64,000 bases of DNA from Lucinisca nassula (GCA_963580285.1 OY757017.1:15884538-15948537), one strand, 5' to 3'. Shown: positions 21,157 to 32,593, numbered from the stretch's first letter. A program made the numbers and translations. Notes: generated by a model from the sequence alone, not told the origin.

Positions 21157-21815
21157 TTCGCATACAACATTTTTCCCTTCCTCAAGCTTTCTGATTTCAA
21201 GACAGAAATCACAATAGTTTGACATAACTTCTAAAACCGCTTCCATGCGTACATTCGTTTTCTTGCAAGCTTCCGTAACGTTTCGGTGTGTTTGGATATC
21301 GCGTTCTTTGAGCATCAGAAGAAGGCTGTTTCTTACAGACACGAAGTCTGCTTTCATTCATACTTTCTTTTTGTTATACTGCACTTCCAGTATGGTGGCA
21401 TCGACGATGTTGCCGATGTTCTCGTTGGTGATTTCGCTTCCCGACGTCGTCATTGCAAACAATGATTATTTGTCCATTTCTCGTTGATACTTAACCTCGA
21501 TATCTGCTAACATATTGTGTTCCGATAGTGGAAAATAAAGCGATAGAATGAACTCCGATTGTGAGTCCAAGAGTGTGGCGATTTAATAACTCAGTTTTAT
21601 TAAAGTTATCCTACGAACAATGGCGTCGAACGTTAACTCCTAGCAACCAATCGTTACGTTACACACATTCGGCGTTACGTCTATGACGTAACGCCTAAAA
21701 ATTGAAGTTCTGTAAATCCGGGGAGTTTTCTCCTGTCCAACATGTTTACTTATTGCTGTTTTGAAAGGTGTATGGTAAATAAATGTAGGACAAGTTTATA
21801 AAATGTTAACGGCAC
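21157..21815. other. Foreign segment replacing Naiad RT core
   Basis: Naiad homology stops at GATAAAGTCT and resumes at GCACCATAAACTACGCAAAG. The 660 bp between are not Naiad. On the minus strand they hold a frame starting near ATG 21453 and reaching the Naiad junction: MTTSGSEITNENIGNIVDAT, one TGA at 21358-21360, then about 68 helical residues with a CDFC motif. It may be a captured transcript or an insertion. No family recognised. Confidence 0.45.
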
Positions 21816-22199
21816 CATAAACTACGCAAAGCCTTTTCAAAATTTTATAGACGCCATTCTGATTTAATTTCAAAATTCAATATTGGACTTAAATCTCTTC
21901 TGCAACAAGGTCTATCGGAACGCGAATTTTATGGTGACTTAGTATATAAATTCAGAAAAATATATAACCGCAATGACTTCAACACCAAATTTCTTAAAAT
22001 CATTCTTCGATATAAAAAGATTGGGTACAACATAAATGTTATACGACATACGGCATGCATGGTAGTTAACGCAATCACGGTTAACAACCTTACTTCCCAG
22101 CTTTAATTGAATGCCGGTGGGTCAGGCCTCAGATTCTATGACGGTTCTAGCGTAAAGTCTTACTGAGAATTAGAGCGATCTAATTCAATGTAACGTTGG

Positions 22200-22556
22200 T
22201 TGGTGCCTGATACTCTGTCTCTGTTGGGCCCATCGGAGTCTAACTGTTGGTTTTCTTTAGCTTCGGCATTTCAATGGTTTCTTGCTGATGAGTCCTCACC
22301 GTTGTTTCATCTCTGTGGTTGTTTTATTTTTTGTGTTTACGGAGAAACTGCACTGATGAGTACGGAGGCGTGGAATTCTTTTCCGATGACCGTTCAAAGG
22401 CGGTTCTTCTGTCGCGGGGTTTATTTTTGTTATGGTTTGTCTTTGGGTGTTTGTGTCTCTTATATTATTTTATTTTGGATAGCCAATAAGCCATTTTGTG
22501 GGAAAGGAAATGTCCTTTTGGCTTTCCGCTGTTGATTTTCCACTAGGGTCTGTTGT
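22200..22556 (+). mobile_element. Naiad 3' UTR, subfamily B, start of an inverted pair
   Basis: Continues from the Naiad stop codon to GGTCTGTTGTTTCG and abuts an oppositely oriented 3' UTR at 22557, forming an inverted junction. Confidence 0.8.
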
Positions 22557-22785
22557 TTCGCGACAGAAGAACCGCCTTGGAACGGTCAGTGGAAACGAAT
22601 TCCACTGGGGGCTAAAATCGATTTTACGTGGCTAACATCCTCGCCCTTACTTCCGTCGCGATTTAGACAAATAATTTGTTCAGTCCGCATGAAGGCCTCC
22701 TAACTCATAAGTGCAACATCTCCATGAACACAAAAATCAAACCACAACAGAAATGAAACAACGGTGAGGACTGAACAGCAAGGAC
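22557..22785 (-). mobile_element. Inverted Naiad 3' UTR next to an exon
   Basis: Begins at CGACAGAAGAACCGCCTTGG and ends at about GACTGAACAGCAAG, only 24 bases from the acceptor of the 22810 exon. Inverted partner copies are common for Penelope-like elements. Confidence 0.8.
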
Positions 22786-22809
22786 AGTAAGAGCCCGACT
22801 TATTTTCAG

Positions 22810-22935
22810 ATTACAAATGATGATGAAGATTCGGAGTACGATGACACTGATGTGGACCCAACGTACACGGAAAATGAAAATAGAGATAACGACAACTCAT
22901 CAGAAGACGAATATTCATCTTTTGATGAATCTACG
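22810..22935 (+). CDS. Exon of recombinase-like gene, acidic region
   Basis: Acceptor TTATTTTCAG and donor GTAAGA bound 126 bases, 42 codons in phase 0 at both ends. The peptide (ITNDDEDSEYDDTDVDPTYT and onward) is very rich in Asp and Glu, a low-complexity acidic segment found in many nuclear proteins. It joins the basic first exon to the next acidic exon. The Naiad fragment ending at 22785 leaves only 24 bases of original intron before it, so the branch point probably lies in element sequence. Exon status rests on splice borders, frame and phase. Confidence 0.65.
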
Positions 22936-23069
22936 GTAAGACTATATATATCGTTTTGTTTTCATTATTTTTGTGTGCTGATTCAAAATCGGATTATCCA
23001 AAACAGGGTTTTTTATACGTTCTTTAAAGGGTTAATCATTTGGAAGCAAGAAATACAAAACCGAACTGA

Positions 23070-23575
23070 AAACTAAAGAGTGTACAAGTTGTTTCTGGGC
23101 CAAACTAGCTAGTTTCGGCTAATTAGGTCCCATTAGTGACTCCCAGATCTTTACACAATTCTACAGTGGAACCAATTGTCCCAAAGGACTAGAAAATATA
23201 ACCCTGTATGATAAAGGGCAGGGCAACTTTTAACGTCCGCCACACATTCCCTTAACACAAGCTGTGGTGAAGTTTATTGTGTTCTATAAAAGGGTAATCC
23301 TTCAAATATTTTCAAAATTCCGCGGTGGAATAAATGATTCCAACGGACTAGAAAATATCACCCACATTATGATGAAAGACAGAGAGACTTTTACTGCCGC
23401 CACACATGCCCTTAACACCAGCTATGGCGGTTAAATATATTCTTTAAAAGAATAATCCTTTGGAAGTAAGTATTACTAAACATAACTGAAAACTATATAC
23501 CTTATAGCACAAGCTACACTGACCAGGAGAATGAGTCATTACAGGTAGCTCTCCAACACTGAAAATGCCATTTAG
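23070..23575 (-). mobile_element. Eroded retrozyme-like repeat, family B
   Basis: Two diverged units with the complement of GTGTGGCGGCCGTAAAA. The hammerhead at 23101-23148 keeps GAAACTAGCTAGT but its core reads CTAATGG instead of CTGATGA, so it should be inactive. Confidence 0.65.
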
Positions 23576-23580
23576 CTATT

Positions 23581-23638
23581 TATAGCCCCGCTTTGAAAAA
23601 GAGGGGGGCTACATTGGATTTGGCTTGTCCGGAATTCC

Positions 23639-23670
<32 letters not shown>

Positions 23671-25689
23671 TTCTGTCTGTCTGTTTGTAATATTTGATAG
23701 TGGGTACCTTGTGACCGCAACTCCTCTTACAGTTCTAGGTCAATCCTTTTGAAACTTTACAGGTGTTTTCATATAGGTCTGAAGATGTGCATATTCTTTT
23801 TTCATAATCCTTAAATATTGTTTTTCACTTATTTCACCTTTTTTAACTTAGACAATTTTTGAGATCTACTAATGTTAAAATGTATAGAAAGTAGCTACCT
23901 TGTGCCCGCAACTCCTCTTACAGTTCTAGGTCAATCCTTTTGAAACTTTACAGGTGTTTTCATATAGGTCTGAAGATGTGCATATTCTTTTTTTATTATC
24001 CTTAAATATTTGTTTTTACTTATTTCACCTTTTTTAACTTAGACAATTTTTGAGATCTACTAATGTTAATAGGTATAGGGAGTAGCTACATTGTGCCCGC
24101 AACTCCTCTTACATTTCTAAGTCAATCCTTTTGAAACTTTACAGGTGTTTTCATATAGGTCTGAAGATGTGCATATTCTTTTTTCATTATCCTTAAATTA
24201 TTTTTTTCACTTATTTCACCTTTTTTAACTTAGACAATTTTTGAGATCTACTAATGTTAAAATGTATAGGGAGTAGCTACCTTGTGACCGCAACTCCTCT
24301 TACAGTTCTAGGTCAATCCTTTTGAAACTTTACAGGTGCTTTTATTAAGGTCTGAAGATGTGCATATGCTTTTTTCATTATCCTTAAATATTTTTTTTCA
24401 CTTATTTCACCTTTTTTTAACTTAGACAATTTTTGAGATCTACTAATGTTAAAATGTATAGAAAGTAGCTACCTTGTGCCCGCAACTCCTCTTACAGTTC
24501 TAGGTCAATCCTTTTGAAACTTTACAGGTGTTTTCATATAGGTCTGAAGATGTGCATATTCTTTTTTATTATCCTTAAATTATTTTTTTCACTTATTTCA
24601 CCTTTTTTAACTTAGACAATTTTTGAGATCTACTAATGTTAAAATGTATAGGGAGTAGCTACCTTGTGACCGCAACTCCTCTTACAGTTCTAAGTCAATC
24701 CTTTTGAAACTTTACGGGTGTTTTCATATAGGTCTGAAGATGAGCATATTCTTTTTTTATTATCCTTAAATAATTTTTTTTCACTTATTTCACCTTTTTT
24801 AACTTAGACAATTTTTGAGATCTACTAATGTTAAAATGTATAGGGAGTAGCTACCTTGTGACCGCAACTTCTCTTACAGTTCTAGGTCAATCCTTTTGAA
24901 ACTTTACAGGTGTTTTTATTAAGGTCTGAAGATGAGCATATTCTTTTTTTATTATCCTTAAATAATTTTTTTTCACTTATTTCACCTTTTTTAACTTAGA
25001 CAATTTTTGAGATCTACTAATGTTAAAATGTATAGGGAGTAGCTACCTTATGCCCGCAACTCCTCTTACAGTTCTAGGTCAATCCTTTTGAAACTTTACA
25101 GGTGTTTTTATTAAGGTCTGAAGATGTGCATATGCTTTTTTCATTATCCTTAAATATTTTTTTTCACTTATTTCACCTTTTTTTTAACTTAGACAATTTT
25201 TGAGATCTACTAATGTTAAAATGTATAGGGAGTAGCTACCTTGTGATCGCAACTCCTCTTACAGTTCTAGGTCAATCCTTGTGAAACTTTACAGGTGTTT
25301 TCATATGGGTCTGAAGATGTGCATGTGTTTTTTTTCATTATCCTTTAATAATTGTTTTCACTTATTTCACCTTTTTTTTAACTTAGACAATTTTTGAGAT
25401 CTACTTATGTTAAAATGTATATGGCGTAGCTACCTTGTGATCGCAACTCCTCTTACAGTTTTAGGTCAATCCTTTTGAAACTTTACAGGTGTTTTCATAG
25501 ATGTCTTAAGATGTGCATGTGGTTTTTGCCTTATCCAAAACTTATTTTTTAACTTAGACTGTTTTTCAGATCTAATAACGCGAAAAGTCTATAAGGCGTA
25601 GGTACCTTGTTAGGGATTTAATCCTCTCACAAGTCTTTACCTTTAATTCATGAGTCTTTCTCCTCTGTTAGGGCTATAGCGGGGCTATA
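23581..25689. mobile_element. Complete pearl/HINE-like element with tandem core
   Basis: The ends are inverted: TATAGCCCCGCT at 23581 and its complement AGCGGGGCTATA ending at 25689. Inside are a terminal hairpin (AGCCCC ... GGGGGGCT), a (CTGT)n run at about 23638-23690, then about ten head-to-tail units of about 191 bp (starts near 23697, 23893, 24083, 24273, 24466, 24656, 24848, 25040, 25233, 25425), the last ones most diverged. TIR, microsatellite and core repeats follow the plan of bivalve pearl elements. It is non-coding. Confidence 0.8.
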
Positions 25690-25739
25690 GTCAGATCCTC
25701 TGACAGTTCTAGTTTTAGTAACTTTGGCTCCAGGAGGTT

Positions 25740-26225
25740 CGCTGAGCTTGTGGTATAAAGTATATAGAGTGCACAGGTTGTTTCCTGTCCAGTCTAGCTA
25801 CTTTAGACCAATTAGGCCTCATCAGTGAACCACAGATATTTTCTATATTCCGTAGTGGAATCGGTGATCTCAGAAGTCAAGAAAATGTAACCCACACTAT
25901 GATAAAGGCAAGGAGACACTTCCCCGTTACGCCAACTGTGATAAAGTTAAATATGTTCTATAAAACGTTATTCTTTTGAAGCAAGGACTACATAAAAAAA
26001 ACTGAAAATTTTAGGGAGTATTAGTTGTTCCTAGGTCAGACTTGCTAGTTTTGGGTAATTAGGCTTTATCAGTGATCCTCAGATATTTTCTAACTTCCGC
26101 AGTAGATAAATAATCCCAAAGGTCTAGAAAATATAATCAACACTATGATGAAGGACAATGAGACTTTTGACTGCCGCCACACATTCCCTTTGCCGTGAAG
26201 TGAAATATGTTATATAGAAGGGCAC
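25740..26225 (-). mobile_element. Eroded retrozyme-like repeat, family B
   Basis: Two units with decayed hammerheads. One at about 25795-25845 keeps CTGATGAGGCC but has lost GAAA; one near 26030-26080 has lost the CTGATGA core. Confidence 0.6.
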
Positions 26226-26317
26226 TTCTTTTCGATAAGACCAATCCAGAGGAGTTGTCTATAAGAAAAACAAACAATGTCACTTTTATTAACATGAACA
26301 CAACATTGAAACTAACA

Positions 26318-26978
26318 ATATACACAGTAGAAGTGGAGGCAACGATCAGGAATCGATACAATTAACCCACGGCTCTCATCAGAGACACCAAAGGGAAAGA
26401 AACACAAACATGAAACAATAGACCCCAACGGAAACATCAATAGCGTAAAGCCAAAAGGACAGTTACTTTTCCACAAAATGGCAAATAGGCTATCAAAAGT
26501 AAAATAATATAAGCGACACAAACACCCAAAGATAAACCACAGCAAAAATAAACCGCGACAGAAGAACCGCCTTGGAACGGTTAGCGGAAACGAATTCCAC
26601 TGGGGGGGCTTAAATCGATTTTATGTGGTCACAATCCTCGCCCTTACTTCCGTCGCGATTAAGACAAATAATTTGTTTAGTCCGCATGAAGGCCTCCTAA
26701 CTCATCAGTGCAAAATCTCCGTGAACACAAAATCAAACAACCACAGAGATGAAACAACAGTGAGGACTCGACAACAAGAAACCACTGAAATGCTGGAGCA
26801 AACGAAAACCAACAGTTAGACTCCGATGGGCCCGACCAGAGACAGAGCATCAGGTACCAACCAACATAAGCCTTTACGCACGAACCGTCATTGAATCTGA
26901 GGACTGACCCACCGGCGTGCAATTAAAGAGGGAAGCAAAGTTGTCAACCGTGATTGGGTTAACTACCATGCATGCAGT
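26318..26978 (-). mobile_element. Naiad 3' end with C-terminal codons, subfamily B
   Basis: About 650 bp: 3' UTR plus the last coding part. The fifth variable site is TGC (Cys) here (26919-26921 on the + strand, as GCA). The stop is TAA. Confidence 0.85.
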
Positions 26979-27387
26979 CCTATAACTGTGGCAATGACAA
27001 GGATGGCGAGGCTTCAGGAATGCTAAATCTCAGGTGACCACAACCTCATAATAAGCTTGTTCGTCGTAACTCAGTTTGAGTTTGGGATATAACAAGGGTT
27101 CAAGAAGGATCCCAAGGATGTGTGGATTGTATAGAAAAAAATGTACATAAACGGTAGTTTTTCTGTGTAATCAGCACATTTTTGTTTGGATATGGCGCAG
27201 CTGCTTGGCTGGCATGCCTTCTGCTTTAGAGCCCAATAGCGGTTGTGGTGTATTTGAAAAACAAACAAAACATAACAAACAAAAATTTTAATTAAAAAAA
27301 AGATGTCAAAAAGAATTATTCATCATCTTCATTAATCCTCCTTACCTGAGAGAAGCAGGAATACAATGCTACAAACATTGCTGAGAA
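26979..27387. other. No recognisable feature
   Basis: Intron-like sequence without assignable repeats. Confidence 0.4.
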
Positions 27388-27590
27388 TCTCAAGCCCTGT
27401 CGCCCAATGAAACCAATAGGGTTTATAAGCATGGACGGACCTTCTCGCGTCGCTTTGCCTGGGCAGGCTTAGATACTCTAAGCGGTTTACCAGTACTCGT
27501 GTGCGGGTCGCTTTCAGCTCTGCGTGGAAGCATCATGCAGCCCATATATTTCTTCAAGCTCCGATGGGCGGGGGCCGCCTGAACCCCTTG
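27388..27590 (-). mobile_element. SINE-like copy lacking its tail
   Basis: From CTCAAGCCCTGTCGCCC to the head block TTCTTCAAGCTCCGATGGGC. The CTCAAATCAAAC tail is absent. Confidence 0.8.
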
Positions 27591-27890
27591 AACCCCACTT
27601 CTAAGAGTATTATAAAATATAGAGTATTTTTCTTGTGTCTGCTCGGAGACATGGATTGTGGGTGCTAATTATAGCAGCCTCATTGAGGCGGCTGTAACGA
27701 GTTACCGGGGTCTATGGTGCGGTTAGATATGTGAGTATCAGAAAATGTTCATGGAGTAAAACGGGGGTTTATGGGAGTATACATTATTTTTCCTGCTTTT
27801 GCTTGGATACATGGATTGTTGGGTGCTAGTTATAGCCGCCTCAATGCGGTGGCTCTAATGGGTTCCCGGGGTCTATGGTTCATGCAGCTG
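27590..27890. repeat. Two eroded hairpin MITE cores
   Basis: Paired GATTGTGGGTGCTAATTATA and GCGGCTGTAACGAG arms occur twice, with the conserved flank CATTATTTTTCCTG. Confidence 0.5.
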
Positions 27891-28501
27891 GATAAATGAG
27901 GGATGTAAGTAATCTATCCGAAAACATTCATTAGTTGATTGTGAAATTTTCAATATATTGGTGTTCTTCACAGCTCACCTGAGCCCACAGTTTTTATGAT
28001 CACCCTGTGTCCATCATACACCTGAACCTCATTATGATACTGTAGGTTATAACATGGTTCGGTATATGGCACGGTTTCAGTTGTTGTGGTGGGGATGAGA
28101 TATATGTGCTTTGATAATATTTATCCTTGTACAGTCATTTTTGTTAATTAAAATTCTATTGACAATGTTAAAATCTAGATGATTATGGATTTTCTCGGCG
28201 TTATGAATTCCCTGGCACTGTCTATACTGTTGACGCAGTCTTTGGTTGTTGGAGTTCATTAATACAAATAAGCCTGATTGTGCAGATTATCCTGATAAGA
28301 GATAAGACATCAAATTAAATGTTATCAATCCAATAACTTACAACCATCTGCAGTTTGATTCAGACAAATAGCTCATCAATCAACTTTCTCAGGTGAGTTA
28401 TAGGATGGATATGTCTGCCCTCATTACATATTAGGTGAAGACCATGTTTTTTTGCTAGTTTCGAAGTTCTTAAGCTGTGATTTGAATCCTATTTTCAACA
28501 G

Positions 28502-28628
28502 GAAAAACAGTCTGACAATATAGAAGTGAATACCATTCGCCAACAGAAAGAAAACGTGACACTACTGGCATCAATAACCGATGAGCAAATTGAGACGGAC
28601 AAAGAAACAGAGGAGTCGAACGAAGGAA
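28502..28628 (+). CDS. Exon of recombinase-like gene, acidic/polar region
   Basis: Acceptor ATTTTCAACAG and consensus donor GTGAGT bound 127 bases. Entering in phase 0 it reads 42 codons (EKQSDNIEVNTIRQQKENVT and onward) and ends with one extra base. The exon at 37064 begins with the two bases that complete the codon, so the phases fit. The peptide is hydrophilic and rich in Glu, Thr and Asn, probably disordered. No domain recognised. Confidence 0.65.
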
Positions 28629-29169
28629 GTGAGTTGAACAACTAGTTTTGTATATACATAAGGACAACGAAATGTGCTTAAAACACATGTTCTTAGCCAA
28701 GCCAATGATGCCCGTATTATTAATGTTGACTGTTCAGTGTAGGAGTGATTGACTTTAGAAGCTTAAATTTTATTTTGAGTGCTTCAATGGCACGCATACA
28801 TATCAGACAAATAAGTCACGAGGTAAAGGGCTATTAAGACATTCTTGGATCAATGTCAGGAAACTGTGTAAAAGTGGAAAAGTGATTACTTGGGCATTTT
28901 TTCAAATTATCTTGCATTTTCAAGTTCGGTTTTATCATTTTGAGGAGAATATATTTAAAACTATGACGACATGCTTTGCACGTGCTTAATTGCCAGTCAT
29001 GTGACACTACACTCTGTTTTTTATTTCGCATATTGCTATTATTTTGCAGTCACCAAAGTAACCCCAAAACCAAGTGCAAAAACAAAAACATGCATTTGAT
29101 TTCGTCGTCGAGGGTTCGTTTCTGCCATTGAAACCATATTTTCTATTCACGAAATACACAGTTTGAAAC

Positions 29170-30690
29170 GTAGAAGTAAAACAAAGATCAGGAATCGATA
29201 CAATTAACTTACTCCACCCATCAAAGACACCAAAGGGAAAGAAACACAAACATGAAGAGACCAGACCATAATGGAAACCTAAACAAAGGAAGGCCTCAAG
29301 GACAGTTACTTTCCCACAAAATGGCAGAATGGCCATCAAAAATAAAAAGACACAAGTGATACACACAGTAAATAACAAACAAAAGCATAAATAAACCGCC
29401 GCAGAAGAACCGCCTTGGAACGGTCAGTGGAAAGAATTCCACTTGGGGGGAGGGGGCAAGGTTGGCAAAATGCCGGCAAATATGAGTATTTTCCATGCCG
29501 GTGGCATTTACCAGTAAATACCGGCAAATACTGGAAAATACCGGCAAATACTGGAAAATTGAACTTACCACCTTGGAAATAAAACAAAACCCTACACTCA
29601 ACAGTTATATATAGATAATTTCAATAATAGAGGTTTCAGTTGATTTAATATTTAATAATACTGATATAGTTTAACTCTGATATTATTTTATTTGTTACTA
29701 TCTAATTTGGTATAATGTTAGAATACAAAAAGGCCTATTTAGTATCTGCCACTGTACTCATCTGTTTACTTTTACCTAGACTGATTGATCACATAAAACA
29801 TGGCACTATTAATGACACTTGCCCCTGGCTATCTTGTGCTCTTAAATAAACAATGCCTCCAGAGTTGTTGTTTTAGTAATCTTGCAATTCACTCTAAAAC
29901 TAAAGTGTTGTACAATAGGAAAATGCTATAAATATCCTAAAATTTGAACACGTGGTTTTACCATACAAAGTGTATTCAAAGGATGCAGATTGATTGGCTA
30001 ACAGTGCTCAGTCTTATCTTGATCAATACAAATTTAAAACTAAGAACCATTATGGTAAGTGACAATAACCAGATACACAGGGAATTTATTCCTGTATTTT
30101 TCTCCTATTGATTAAAAAACATACTTTTTTTTTGGTTTAATAATTTCAAAAATTTTTAGTCTTAGATTCAAATTTTGATTAGTTCAACATACTTATTTAA
30201 ATTGAGAAATATTTTATTCTGAAAGTTGATAACCTTATATAAATATTAAATTTGACACTTTCAACTCATTTAGTATAATTATACCGGTAAATGCCACTGG
30301 TTAATAACGGGGTGGAATTTTCCGCCAAACCTTGACGGGGGGGGGGGGGGGGGCTTAAATCGATTTTACATGGCCATAATCCTCGCCCTTACGTCTGTCG
30401 CGGTATACACTAATTTTGTTTAGTCCGCATGAAGGCTTCCTAACTCATCAGTGTAACATCTCCGATAACATACAAATAAAAAACTACAGAGATAAAACAA
30501 GGTTGAGGACTCGACAGCATGCAACAACAGAATTGCTGGAGCAAAAGAAAACCAACAGTTAGACTCCGAGGGGCCCGATCAAAGACGGAGCATCAGGCGC
30601 AAACCAACATAAAGAATACTAAAATAAAATAAAATTCCATTTATGCTTTTACGCTGGAACCCTCATATAATCTTAAGCCCGACCCACCGG
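29170..30690 (-). mobile_element. Naiad 3' UTR split by an hAT-like element
   Basis: The 3' tip to the homopolymer (29170-29457) and the rest (30338-30690) are parts of one 3' UTR. The G tract in the middle is where another transposon has landed. Confidence 0.8.
29457..30337. mobile_element. Non-autonomous DNA transposon, hAT-like ends
   Basis: Ends read CAAGGTTGGC at the left and, as complement of the right end, CAAGGTTTGGC. A second shared block, GGTGGCATTTACC/GGTAAATGCCACTGG, lies inside each end. The left side also holds short CCGGCAAATA(C)TGGAAAAT repeats. No transposase is present. The G-rich target hides any target duplication. Confidence 0.65.
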
Positions 30691-31860
30691 TGATTTTATG
30701 AATGAATGAACTATGGATTCAACAGTAATATGAAAAATAACAGAATTTTTTGTCTGAAAATTTTCATTTTCTTTGGTGGTAAAATGTACAATATATTTTG
30801 AATAGGCATGTCTTCGTAATATACAGGGATAAAGATTATATTCACATTATGTTTCATATTTACGCGGCAATATACATAGACGGTGGGTACTCGTTAGAAC
30901 CGCTTTGCCCGTAGCGAAAATATGCAAAATATCAGATTTTTATTTTTATTTTTATCAGAACAATCTTTATTTTTATTTTTGGTGGAAGAATTTTCTAATT
31001 TATTTGAATATGGATGTTTCGTAATGCATACTATCAAACAGATTGTGAGTACTATATTCCCGTGGCACAAAACGAGTATGCAACGTGATGCCAATGACAT
31101 GCTTTGTTATATACTTATAAGCTAAAATCTTAGTTGTGTTATGCATAAACTTATGGGCAAAATGAAAAGAAAGTATAAAACGTTATGTTTCGTTTCCTAC
31201 CCAGGTTCAGACAAATCGTTTTGCACATGGCGTTACATTTTTTATAAACTCGAGTTTAGACACTGCTGTATGAAAATACTTTGTTTGTTTGAATTGAGGT
31301 TTAACGTCACCTTCAACATAGTTTAGGTAAAACATGTAACCCATCATATGGTACTTCTGTATGAATCGATGTGGCAATACTTAATATACGTATATACGAG
31401 ACTATTTGTACAGAAAGAACAGCTGTTAAGAAAATAAAAATATCATGTTAGCAAGTCTATGCAATAAAGACCACCCGCAAAACTCCACTTTATACAGCGA
31501 AAAGTGGTTCTCACATATGCTTTATTTTTTCTTATTACTGTTTCTAAAATAAAGACAATAAGATGGTTATAGCCCACAATCTATGTTTTGAGCAGAACTG
31601 ACAAAAATATCACATTTGTTTCATATACACATTTTCAAAGCCATATATCCCATTATACTGCAAAAACTTAATGTTAACATAATGTGAGCTCAATTATCTT
31701 TGTTAAAAAGGTGGTAACTTAGTTGCTCAAACCTGACGTATACGTCATCAGTAGGTCGTCAAGCTGCACCAAAGGAGGATATTACAATACTTTCCAGGAC
31801 TCCCCATACCCCCATTAACCCCTTTATATACCACAAAATATCTAACCTCCATCCATAGGG
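30691..31860. other. Intron with small eroded repeats
   Basis: Eroded hairpin MITE pieces near 30870-31030 and 31500-31610, and a SINE tail fragment at 31278-31328 (TTTGAATTGAGGTTTAACGT). Nothing coding. Confidence 0.5.
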
Positions 31861-31877
31861 CTTAAAACAATAAGGGT

Positions 31878-31990
31878 GAAACGACCCACCAAAACAGGGC
31901 GAAACGACCAACGGGCGAAACGACCCAGGGCGAAACGACCCAGGCTTAATCGACCCACGGGCGAAACGAATCACGGACGAAACGACACGT
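31878..31990. repeat. GGGCGAAACGACCCA minisatellite
   Basis: About seven units of 14-18 bases built on GGCGAAACGACC. Confidence 0.75.
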
Positions 31991-32179
31991 GTCCAATAAG
32001 GATGCTTTAGTTAAATGTTGAATAACTGCTTAAAACATTGAGTTTTTTTTTTAGTAAAAAAAAAAGTTTTGTGCTTTAAAAAACCGTTCTTTTTGGAATT
32101 CTAAATATAGAATACCCATGCAATTTTGCCCGAAGGGACGTTTTCCTGCATTAAACAGGAATTTCCATTAAGCCAGTTT

Positions 32180-32310
32180 TATGTAAAGACAGTGATCAGA
32201 GATCGAAACAATTACCCCATCCCTTCCACCCAAGACACCAAAGGGAAAGAAACACGAACATGAAATAAAATCACTAAAAGAAAATATCACAAATGGAAAG
32301 CCAAAATGAC
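32180..32310 (-). mobile_element. Naiad 3' tip fragment
   Basis: Matches the terminal block CAGTGATCAGAGATCGAAAC to CACCAAAGGGAAAGAAACAC. Confidence 0.7.
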
Positions 32311-32311
32311 A

Positions 32312-32480
32312 GATACGAGGGGTTTTCAAAAAGTTCTGATACAAACGGCATAACTTTTGAATTATTCAAGATTCAATTATAATATTTGGCTTGAGGTTTT
32401 TAACTAGCAATGCCGTGTTGTCGTACAACGCTGGAATTGTTCACTGACTGCAGTAGCCGCGTATGATTAACAAAAACGCA
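32312..32480. mobile_element. Mariner-like terminal remnant
   Basis: TACGAGGGGTTTTCAAAAAG resembles the terminal repeat of mariner-type elements. No opposite end or transposase is seen. Confidence 0.4.
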
Positions 32481-32593
32481 TTGTGGTAAAATGCGGGTAA
32501 TTCAGCGCACGGAATGTACCATAATAATACTAATGCGATCAGCGAAGACTCAGATTAGTCTTAGCATCTGTGAAGGCTAGTCAGTCTGTATTC

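Larger units (their letters stand above)
19185..22556 (+). mobile_element. Naiad copy broken by three insertions
   Basis: The copy begins at the end of the endonuclease domain and carries the linker, the RT N-terminus, part of the RT core, the C-terminus and a subfamily B 3' UTR. It is interrupted by a retrozyme (19593-20033), an inverted Naiad 3' UTR (20646-20954) and an unrelated segment that replaces the RT catalytic part (21157-21815). In-frame TGA codons at 19241-19243, 20520-20522 and 22108-22110 fall on conserved sites, and the reading frame ends in TAA. Confidence 0.85.

Noticed and set aside
23638..25600. CRISPR-like array
   Set aside because: Units are contiguous 191-bp tandem repeats without unique spacers, inside a TIR-bounded eukaryotic element.
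29296..29601. Frames with hydrophobic peptides such as FCGGLFMLLFVTYCVYHLCL, repeated across the window
   Set aside because: They recur wherever the Naiad 3' UTR occurs, lie after the TAA stop and are not conserved in frame between copies; they look like membrane peptides only by composition.
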